Source: Variovorax terrae (lineage in GTDB: Bacteria > Pseudomonadota > Gammaproteobacteria > Burkholderiales > Burkholderiaceae_C). Taken from it: 64,000 bases of DNA. Of the stretch, positions 57,789 to 64,000 are shown piece by piece (within the stretch, counting starts at the first letter, position 1; each line of letters starts with the position of its first letter). The stretch spans positions 2,108,001-2,172,000 of the forward strand of contig NZ_JALGBI010000001.1 of assembly GCF_022809125.1 (NCBI RefSeq), in the 5' to 3' direction. The notes beneath the pieces were generated by a model that ran no database searches, was not told the DNA's origin, and saw only the letters and a list, made by a program, of their open reading frames with translations. The translations under genes were made by a program, and so were the position numbers.

Positions 57789-58928
57789 TCACGGGGCGGC
57801 TCCTTGCGCCAGCCACTGGGCCAGCCGCTTCGCATCGGCCTCGCCGATCGACTGCGGCGGCATCGGAATGGCGCCCCAGGCGCCCTGCCCGCCCGAGCGG
57901 ATCTTGCCCGCCAGGTAGGCCACGGCATCGGCACGCGCGCCGTATTTGCCCGCGACTTCCTTGAACGAAGGCCCGACCAGCTTGCTGTCCATGCCGTGGC
58001 AGGCCACGCAGGCGTTCTGCTGCAGCAGCGGCATCACGTCGGCCTGCCGGAGCGGGGATGCTCCTGTATTCATAGCAAGCTGCGTCGAGCTGGCGCGGAC
58101 ATCTGGCTCATTGGAGCCAGATTTCGCTTTATCGGCGGCCGGCGGCGCCGTGTCGGCGCCGCGTGTCGAGCCGAAGCTGCGGGACTGCTCGGCCAGGTTG
58201 CCGTGCGCGTTGCGCGCATAGTCCGGGATGGTGCTGGCCACGGAGACCGGGACGTTGCAGCCGCGCATGCAGGCCGAGCCCTGCACATCGGGCTTGCGCG
58301 TGCCGCCCAGTTCCGTGCCCGGCCACAGGCCGTGCGCCGTGGTCACGCCGTTGCGGTTGGGCAGGCGCTGCTGCACCTCGCGGATGTTGCGGTCGCTGAG
58401 CGTGAAGTCGTCGGGCACCACATTGCCCAGGTTCAGGATGTAGGCCGTCACGGCATAGACATCGTCGGGCGTCAGCGACTTGGGCGCGGTCCAGGGCATG
58501 GCGCGGCGGATGTAGTCCCACAGCGTGGACAGCTGCGACACCTTCATCAGCGTGGTGCGCGTCGGCGCGCCGCCGCCGGGCAGCAGGCTGGCCACGTGGC
58601 CGGTCTCGATGTCCTTCTTCGTGGTGTAGCCGACCATGGGCGTGAACACGTCGTTGCTCTCGCCGAACGTGCCGTGGCAGGAGGCGCATTGCGCCTCCCA
58701 GACCTGCTCGCCGCGCCGGACGCTGCCCTGCCCTGGCGGCAGGCCCTTGAAGTCGGGCCGCACATCGATGTCCCAGGCCTTGAGCTCGGCCGGTGTGGCG
58801 GCGCGGCCGACGCCTGGGTAGCCGGCCACCTGCGCCATGGACGGCCACATCACCATGAGTGCAGATGCGGCCCATACGATACGCAAGGCACGCGCGCCGT
58901 TTCGGAGGTGGTCAGGACAGCTGGACAT
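57789..58928 (-). CDS. soxD: Diheme cytochrome c SoxD (sulfur dehydrogenase subunit)
   Basis: Electron acceptor of SoxC in the SoxCD complex, which oxidises the sulfane sulfur and so avoids sulfur globules. 379 residues with signal sequence, first heme CASCH at 81-85, second CVACH at 307-311. The linker at about 277-290 (NEPDVRASSTQLAMN region) is encoded by a dispersed repeat copy. Start overlaps the soxC end by 17 bp. Confidence 0.95.
   Translation of the reverse strand: MSSCPDHLRNGARALRIVWAASALMVMWPSMAQVAGYPGVGRAATPAELKAWDIDVRPDFKGLPPGQGSVRRGEQVWEAQCASCHGTFGESNDVFTPMVGYTTKKDIETGHVASLLPGGGAPTRTTLMKVSQLSTLWDYIRRAMPWTAPKSLTPDDVYAVTAYILNLGNVVPDDFTLSDRNIREVQQRLPNRNGVTTAHGLWPGTELGGTRKPDVQGSACMRGCNVPVSVASTIPDYARNAHGNLAEQSRSFGSTRGADTAPPAADKAKSGSNEPDVRASSTQLAMNTGASPLRQADVMPLLQQNACVACHGMDSKLVGPSFKEVAGKYGARADAVAYLAGKIRSGGQGAWGAIPMPPQSIGEADAKRLAQWLAQGAAP
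58059..58100 (+). repeat. Dispersed 42-bp dyad element, copy 10 (inside soxD)
   Basis: Core TGCTCCTGTATTCATAGCA at 58059-58077, CG instead of CC at 58086-58087, GGAC at 58097-58100. Antisense to soxD and in frame, in the linker between the two heme domains. Confidence 0.8.
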
Positions 58929-60258
58929 TCTTCACCTCCCCGCTTTCATCCACCAGCCAGGTCTGGATCGCATTGTTGTGGTAGATGCCGCGCGTGCCGC
59001 GCACCTTGCGCAGCTCGGCATAGGTCGGCTGGATCTGCCCGGTCTCGTCCACCGCGCGGCTCATCAGCAGCGCGGGCTTGCCGTCCCACGACCAGTCGAT
59101 GTTGAACCGCGTCAGGCACTTGGACAGCACCGGCGTCTGCAGCCGCGCCGGCCGCCAGTTGCGCCCGCCGTCCACCGACACGTCCACCTTGCGGATCTTG
59201 TCGCGCCCGCTCCAGGCCAGGCCCGTGATGTTGTGGAACCCCTTGTCCAGCAGCATCTGCCCGCCGCTGGGCGAGGTGATGACGCTCTTCACCTCCTGGA
59301 TGCTGGTGTACTGGCGATGCTGGCCGTCGGGCATCAGGTCCACGTAGTGGACGGTCTCGTCCTTGGTGGCATAGGGCATGTCGCCCAGCTCGATGCGGCG
59401 CAGGTACTTGACCCAGCTCACGCCCTGCACGCCCGGCACCACCAGGCGCAGCGGGTAGCCGTTCTCGGGCCGCAGCATCTCGCCGTTCTGGCCATAGGCC
59501 ACCAGCACCTCGTCGTTCATGACCAGGCTCATCGGGATGGTGCGCGTCATCGAGGAGCCGTCGGCGCCCTCGGCCAGCACAAACTTGCCGCGCTTGAAGT
59601 CGGCGCCGCACATCTCCAGCAGCAGGCGCAGCGGCACGCCCGTGAACTCGCTGCAGCTCAGCATGCCATGGGTGTACTGCACCGTCGGCACGGCCACATT
59701 ACCCCATTCCATGCCGGTGTTGGCCCCGCACTCGATGAAATGGATGCGGCTCACGCTGGGCAGGCGCATCAGCTCATCCATGGTGAACACCATGGGCCGC
59801 TTGAGCATCTGCTCGTCCGAGCCGTTGACCATGAAGCGATGCGTGCTCGGATCGATGTCCCACCAGCCCTGGTGATGGCGTTCGAAGTGCAGCCCGCTGG
59901 GCGTGATGATGCCGAACAGCCCCTGCAAGGGGCAGAAGCTCACGCTGGCCTGGCGCACCCGCGTGAGGCCCGGGCTCTCGCGGCGCTGCAGGTTCTTCTC
60001 CCAGGCGCTGGGCATGCCATAGCCGCGCGCCGCCACCGCCTGGCCCAGCGATTTGCTGTGGTCCGGCAGATTGAGGATGTTGGGATCGCCGCCGGAGGCC
60101 GGGGCCGGGTTGGCTTGAGCCGCCGCCGCGCCGGCCGCCGAGGCGAGCGCCGCGGCCAGGAAACCGCGGCGCCCGGCATGGACGTCGCGGATCTGGTCAC
60201 GGCTGAGAAAGTTCTCCGGGGCGCGGCGCAAAAATGAACTGGAACGGTTGAACGACAT
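58912..60258 (-). CDS. soxC: Sulfur dehydrogenase molybdoprotein SoxC
   Basis: Molybdopterin subunit of SoxCD, sulfite-oxidase family, 448 residues. Tat-type signal in the first 50 residues (RRGFLAAALASAAGAAAAQA). The Mo-ligating Cys177 is in HFIECGANTGMEWG, and the dimerisation domain lies in the C-terminal half (ITGLAWSGRDKIRKVDVSVDGGRNWRPARLQ). First structural gene of the operon, 15 bp after the ArsR gene. Confidence 0.95.
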   Translation of the reverse strand: MSFNRSSSFLRRAPENFLSRDQIRDVHAGRRGFLAAALASAAGAAAAQANPAPASGGDPNILNLPDHSKSLGQAVAARGYGMPSAWEKNLQRRESPGLTRVRQASVSFCPLQGLFGIITPSGLHFERHHQGWWDIDPSTHRFMVNGSDEQMLKRPMVFTMDELMRLPSVSRIHFIECGANTGMEWGNVAVPTVQYTHGMLSCSEFTGVPLRLLLEMCGADFKRGKFVLAEGADGSSMTRTIPMSLVMNDEVLVAYGQNGEMLRPENGYPLRLVVPGVQGVSWVKYLRRIELGDMPYATKDETVHYVDLMPDGQHRQYTSIQEVKSVITSPSGGQMLLDKGFHNITGLAWSGRDKIRKVDVSVDGGRNWRPARLQTPVLSKCLTRFNIDWSWDGKPALLMSRAVDETGQIQPTYAELRKVRGTRGIYHNNAIQTWLVDESGEVKNVQLS

Positions 60259-60273
60259 CCTGGTCCGCTCCCC

Positions 60274-60648
60274 TCAGGCCACCACGCGCCCGACCAGGCG
60301 TTCGGCCACCGGCAGTTGCAGCGGCTCGTCCACCTCGATCGCGATCTGCGTGCAGACGGCCCGGCACAGCGTCACGGCCTTCTCGCTCTGCACCCGGTAG
60401 ATCACCTGCGCGCCTTCCTTGCGCTTGGCCAGCACGCCGGTGCGGTACAGCACGTTGAGGTGCTGCGACAGATTGGGCTGCGTGGTGTCGATCTTCTCCA
60501 GCAACTGCGTGACCGAGCGCTCGCCGTCGCACAGCGCGCTCAGGATGCGCAGCCGCATCGGCGCAGCCAGGACGCCAAACAGTTCGGCGGCCAGCTCGAA
60601 CACGCGGCCCGATTCGGCTTCTTCAGCCGCAGCCATGAGTGGTTCCAT
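60274..60648 (-). CDS. ArsR-family repressor, SoxR-type regulator of the sox operon
   Basis: 124-residue winged-helix protein. Recognition helix DTTQPNLSQHLNVLYRTGVLAKRKEGAQVIYRV. Cys40 (SALCDGE) and Cys95/Cys99 (TLCRAVC) may form a persulfide-sensing pair as in related sulfur-responsive ArsR proteins (SqrR, BigR); that is inference, since the spacing is somewhat shorter. ATG at 60648 or 60636. It heads the sox operon, with a candidate operator just upstream. Confidence 0.85.
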   Translation of the reverse strand: MEPLMAAAEEAESGRVFELAAELFGVLAAPMRLRILSALCDGERSVTQLLEKIDTTQPNLSQHLNVLYRTGVLAKRKEGAQVIYRVQSEKAVTLCRAVCTQIAIEVDEPLQLPVAERLVGRVVA

Positions 60649-60665
60649 GGAAACCCTTCCATTCG

Positions 60666-60687
60666 AATATAAGCAATTACCGATATT
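60666..60687. promoter_or_regulatory. Candidate ArsR/SoxR operator
   Basis: AATAT (60666-60670) and ATATT (60683-60687) form an AT-rich inverted repeat with 12-bp spacing, 18-39 bp upstream of the repressor ATG; ATTCGAAT at 60661-60668 is a second perfect dyad. ArsR regulators usually bind such AT-rich dyads over their own promoter. Inference. Confidence 0.4.
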
Positions 60688-60853
60688 GTGATGGACTTCC
60701 TCGCCCTTCCCGCTCCGTGATTTCCCTCATGCACGGCGTGTTCCGTCCGGCCGCTGTCGCGCCCCTGAAACAGGCTCCCCCACAAATCGGGGGGTTGGGA
60801 CACGGCTTGCGGCACTCCCTGTCAAAAAAGTCACAGGTTTCGTTACCGCGTGC

Positions 60854-60859
60854 TATAAG
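60854..60859 (+). promoter_or_regulatory. -10-like box TATAAG
   Basis: Lies 21 bp before the ATG of the TPR/beta-barrel gene in an AT-rich stretch. TCACAG, 17 bp upstream, is a poor -35. No ribosome-binding site is seen before the ATG. Confidence 0.3.
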
Positions 60860-60880
60860 TTGTAAATTACTATTGCCGGC

Positions 60881-62227
60881 ATGCAAAAAATGGCCTTCCC
60901 ACGACCATCCCACCTCCTGTTCGGCTTGATGCTGGCGGCCGCCCTGGTGCCAGGCCGCGCCCTGGCGGAAGCCGACGCCCTGGTTCGCGAGGCCCTGTCC
61001 CTGACCACGAGCGGACAGGCCAAACAGGCTTTCGACCTGCTGTCCCCCCAGGAGGTCGCGCGCGCCGGCGACCCCGACTTCGATACCGTGCTCGGCATTG
61101 CCGCCAACGAAACGGGGCAGTACACGCGGGCCGTCTTCGCGCTTGAGCGCGTGCTGGCGGTGCAGCCCGGCAACGCCAGGGCGCGGGCCGAATTAGGCCG
61201 CGCCCTGTTTGCCGTGGGCGACACGCAGGCCGCGCGCGCGCTGCTGCAGCAGACCAAGGACCAGGGCGTCCCGGTGGAAGCCGCGCAGACCATCGACCAG
61301 TTCCTGCAGGCCATCGACCGCGTCGAGGAGTCGGGCCGCTCCTCCCTCAAGGGCTACGCCGAAGCCAGCATCGGCCATGACTCCAACGTCAACAGCGGCC
61401 CGGGCATCAGCAACGTGGCCGTTCCCGCGTTCGGCGGCCTGGTGCTCACGCTGAATCCGGGCGGGGTCAAGACCAGCGCCGGCTATGCCACCGTGGGCGG
61501 CGGCCTGTCGGGGCGCTATGTGATCGATCCGCGCTGGTCGCTGATCGGCAATGTCAACGGCAGCTTCCGGCACAACTCCGGCGGCGCCAGCCAGTTCGAC
61601 ATCGACCAGCTCGATGCCAACGCCGGCGCCTCCTACCGCGTCGAGCGCAATGAATACACCCTGGTCGCCCAGGTCGGCACCTACGGTGTGGGCCACGAAC
61701 GCCTGCGCGACCAGGCCGGCCTGGTTGGCGAATGGACCTACCGGCTGGACGGCTACCGCCAGTTCAACACCTATCTCCAGCTGTCGCGCCTGACCTACCC
61801 GCAGCAGCGCCTGCGCGATGTCGACCGCAACGTGATCGGCGGCTCCTATGCCCACCTGTTCCGCGACTCCGGCCTGCTGGCCTTCGGGGGGCTCTACCTC
61901 GGCGAGGAAAAAGTGCGCGCATCGGGCGTTCCGCACCTGGGGCACAAGCTGTTCGGGCTGCGGGCAGGCGTGCAGAAGCCGTTCAGCGAAACGCTGGCCA
62001 TCTTTCTCACCGGCGGCTACGAAGACCGCCGCTTCGGCGGTGACGATCCGCTCTTCATGACCACCCGGCATGACAAGCAGTCCAACCTGAATCTCGGCCT
62101 GTCCTGGGCGCCGGCCAAGGCCTGGCGCGTGACGCCCCAGCTGGCCTACGTGCGTACGAAATCCAACGTGCCCATCGCGGACTACGACAAGACCATGGTG
62201 TCGGTCACCGTGCGCCGCGAATTCTGA
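60881..62227 (+). CDS. TPR/outer-membrane beta-barrel protein, Slam (DUF560)-like
   Basis: 448 residues. Signal peptide (LLFGLMLAAALVPGRALA), TPR-like helices at about 30-150 (DALVREALSLTTSGQAKQAFDLLSPQ; FALERVLAVQPGNARARAELGRALFAVGDTQAARALLQQ), then alternating amphipathic strands from about 160 to the end (GYAEASIGHDSNVNSGPG, SGRYVIDPRWSLIGNVNGSFRHN, LGLSWAPAKAWRVTPQLAYVRTKSN) ending in a terminal Phe (VTVRREF), typical of outer-membrane barrels. This is the layout of surface lipoprotein assembly modulators. The next gene, 49 bp on, is a plausible substrate. Confidence 0.7.
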   Translation: MQKMAFPRPSHLLFGLMLAAALVPGRALAEADALVREALSLTTSGQAKQAFDLLSPQEVARAGDPDFDTVLGIAANETGQYTRAVFALERVLAVQPGNARARAELGRALFAVGDTQAARALLQQTKDQGVPVEAAQTIDQFLQAIDRVEESGRSSLKGYAEASIGHDSNVNSGPGISNVAVPAFGGLVLTLNPGGVKTSAGYATVGGGLSGRYVIDPRWSLIGNVNGSFRHNSGGASQFDIDQLDANAGASYRVERNEYTLVAQVGTYGVGHERLRDQAGLVGEWTYRLDGYRQFNTYLQLSRLTYPQQRLRDVDRNVIGGSYAHLFRDSGLLAFGGLYLGEEKVRASGVPHLGHKLFGLRAGVQKPFSETLAIFLTGGYEDRRFGGDDPLFMTTRHDKQSNLNLGLSWAPAKAWRVTPQLAYVRTKSNVPIADYDKTMVSVTVRREF

Positions 62228-62276
62228 CCGACATCGACGATCTGTCTGTCCGCCACCCACCTGTGAGGGCTCCCCG

Positions 62277-64000
62277 ATGAAGCAACAATTCAAACTGAAA
62301 AACGCCATGCTGATGATGGCGCTGGCCGCGGCCTACCCCCTGCATGGCCATGCCGCGGCGGGCATCACCCAGTTCACGAGCGGCGACGTCACCCTGCGCC
62401 GCGGTGCCGGCACCGACCCGCTCACCAAGGGGCGCGACCTCGAAAGCGGCGATGCCATCGTCACCGGCCCGGGCGGGCGGGCGCAGATCCGGTTCTCCGA
62501 CGGCGGCCTGGTGGCCCTGCAGCCCAACTCCCAGTTCAACATTTCCAACTACGCCGACAAGAACGATCCCAAGCAGGACAGCTTCTTCGTGGATCTGCTG
62601 CGCGGCGGCATGCGGGCCGTGACCGGCCTGATCGGCAAGCGCAACCGCGAGAACTTCCGGGTCACGACCACGACGGCCACCATCGGCATCCGGGGCTCCG
62701 CCTTCAATCTGGCCTACAACCCCGACGGCAGCCTGTCGGTCGCCACCGAACTCGACGAGATCGAGGTCTGCACCCAAGCGGGCTGCGTCGGCCTGACGGC
62801 CGGCGAAGCCGCGCGTGTCGACAACAACCAGGATCTGCCGGTACGCACCAATGCGCGCGCCAGCCTGCCGACGCCCGCACCGCGCCAGACCCCCGAGATC
62901 GTGGCCAACCAGGTCAACAGCAGTGGCACGAGCGCCATCATCCCGCCCAAGCCGACGACTGCGCCGCCGCCCGCCCCGCGAGCCAAGGCCCTTGTGGGCG
63001 TGGCCTTGTCGGGCTACGGGTTCACCAGCGACAACCTTCCCGATACACGCCACCAGACCAACGGCACACTGGTGCTGGCAGCCGATGGCACCCCCGAAAG
63101 CTACACCGCGGCCAGCGGCGGGGCCAATGGAACCCGCACCGGAGCCGCCACCATCGTCAGCAGCACCGGTTCGCTCGAAACCGGCGACTACCTGCTGATC
63201 GGAACCTGGGACAGCAGCACCTGGAAAGACGGTGCCTCCAGTTCGCCGCTGAACGTGGCGTCCTCGGCCTTCGTGGTCGGTGTTCCCACCTCCAGCACCT
63301 CGATCGCCTCCCTGGCCGGGCAGCGCGGCGAATACTCGCTGGCCCACGCCACGGCCGTGCTGTCATCGACCGGTGCCGTCGGCACGCTGCTGCCCACCAG
63401 CAAGCTCTCCATCGACTTCCTCGGTGCGGGCAACTACGCCAACGTCAATCTGGATGTCGAAATGCCCGGCACCACCCCCTCCGGCGTGTCACAGGCACTC
63501 GCGGTGCGCAGCGACAATACGACGCTCTACAAATTGCAGGGCGGCGTGACGGGCACGGGCGCAGGCTTTGCCGGCTCTCTGTCCGTTTCCAGCGATGCCT
63601 GCATTCAGGGCTATGCGAGCTGCGGCATCGGCTTCGTCAACGGCTTTGTCAGCGGCCCGAATGCGATGAATGCCGGCCTGACCTATGGCGGTTCCAGTTC
63701 GGCGCATGGCTATTTCGGCGGTGCCGCCACCTTCACCAAAGGTTCGCAAGCGGCGATCCCGCAGAGCCAGAGCTTCACCAACATGGCATCCGCCTATGCC
63801 TATGGATCGAGCTCCAACACCTACTTCTACAACCCGAGCTTCTTTGGCGGCTTCTTCTCCAGCTACGACGCCAATACGTACACATCGGGCCCTGTGGAGT
63901 TCTACCCCTCGGGGGCCCATGCCTTTAATGGAGACCAGCTGAGCAGCTACTACGGCGGCCCCTACAGCCGCATGGCCCAGTCCGGCACGGAGCCGGCCAC
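62277..64000 (+). CDS. Exported FecR-domain protein with C-terminal barrel-like repeats (3' end outside window)
   Basis: At least 574 residues. Signal peptide (MLMMALAAAYPLHGHAAA), FecR domain at about 30-140 (GDVTLRRGAGTDPLTKGRDLESGDAIVTGPGGRAQIRFSDGGLVALQPNSQFNI; RENFRVTTTTATIGIRGSAF), a Pro/Thr-rich linker, then Gly/Ser/Thr/Ala-rich strands. GFVNGFVSGPNAMNAGLTYGGSSSAHGYFGGAATF resembles the last hairpins of TbpB-type barrels used as cargo by Slam proteins. Likely secreted or surface-exposed; the cargo role is inference from the adjacent gene. Confidence 0.7.
   Translation, partial: MKQQFKLKNAMLMMALAAAYPLHGHAAAGITQFTSGDVTLRRGAGTDPLTKGRDLESGDAIVTGPGGRAQIRFSDGGLVALQPNSQFNISNYADKNDPKQDSFFVDLLRGGMRAVTGLIGKRNRENFRVTTTTATIGIRGSAFNLAYNPDGSLSVATELDEIEVCTQAGCVGLTAGEAARVDNNQDLPVRTNARASLPTPAPRQTPEIVANQVNSSGTSAIIPPKPTTAPPPAPRAKALVGVALSGYGFTSDNLPDTRHQTNGTLVLAADGTPESYTAASGGANGTRTGAATIVSSTGSLETGDYLLIGTWDSSTWKDGASSSPLNVASSAFVVGVPTSSTSIASLAGQRGEYSLAHATAVLSSTGAVGTLLPTSKLSIDFLGAGNYANVNLDVEMPGTTPSGVSQALAVRSDNTTLYKLQGGVTGTGAGFAGSLSVSSDACIQGYASCGIGFVNGFVSGPNAMNAGLTYGGSSSAHGYFGGAATFTKGSQAAIPQSQSFTNMASAYAYGSSSNTYFYNPSFFGGFFSSYDANTYTSGPVEFYPSGAHAFNGDQLSSYYGGPYSRMAQSGTEPA

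Overview
The window is about 64 kb of high-GC chromosomal DNA from a betaproteobacterium of the order Burkholderiales, most likely family Comamonadaceae. This rests on synteny and protein style: hfq-hflX-hflK-hflC-hisZ-purA, der-bamB-yfgM-hisS-ispG-rodZ-pilW-rlmN-ndk, scpB-rluB, sucA-odhB-lpdA-zapE, and a soxCDYZAXB thiosulfate-oxidation operon. I see no tRNA, rRNA or CRISPR array.

Layout. 1-9.5 kb: a truncated beta-oxidation dehydrogenase, then small accessory genes (AraC, MarR-GNAT and GyrI-domain regulators, a DMT exporter, a split chromate transporter, an aldo/keto reductase). 9.5-12.8 kb: a foreign AT-richer island. A sirtuin gene is cut off after its C-terminal part, followed by an IS3-type transposase remnant, a tandem pair of small Cys-containing proteins, three small membrane proteins, and the 3' end of what looks like a large transglutaminase/polymorphic-toxin-like surface protein. 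12.8-22.3 kb: a decayed ORF, rlmB, a degenerate nucleotide-cyclase homologue, a divergent ABC ATPase/esterase pair, selU, a beta-propeller protein, a PLP enzyme, an AraC regulator and a VOC protein. 21.7-40.7 kb: a long run of minus-strand housekeeping genes from scpB down to a purine phosphoribosyltransferase. 40.8-47.6 kb: rluD/bamD divergent pair, a DinG-type helicase, a PP2C phosphatase and zapE. 47.6-53.4 kb: 2-oxoglutarate dehydrogenase (sucA, odhB, lpdA). 53.5-60.7 kb: the sox operon behind an ArsR-type repressor. 60.9-64 kb: a TPR/beta-barrel outer-membrane protein paired with a FecR-domain secreted protein that runs off the end, possibly a Slam-type (type XI) secretion pair.

The most unusual signal is a dispersed 42-bp element found ten times. 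It has a 19-bp dyad core (consensus TGCTat-N7-atAGCA) followed, at exactly constant spacing, by CC at +9/+10 and GGAC at +20 to +23. Four copies are intergenic. Six lie in frame inside genes (a DMT transporter, selU, bamB signal peptide, rluB, rluD, soxD linker), so the element contributes protein sequence. Nine of ten point the same way.

Other points of interest are Shine-Dalgarno sites in or beside perfect hairpins (5.3 kb and 53.4 kb), divergent genes whose start codons share the same four bases (15.9 kb), a SoxX with a lipobox, and several -10-like boxes placed 6-7 nt before start codons, suggesting leaderless mRNAs.
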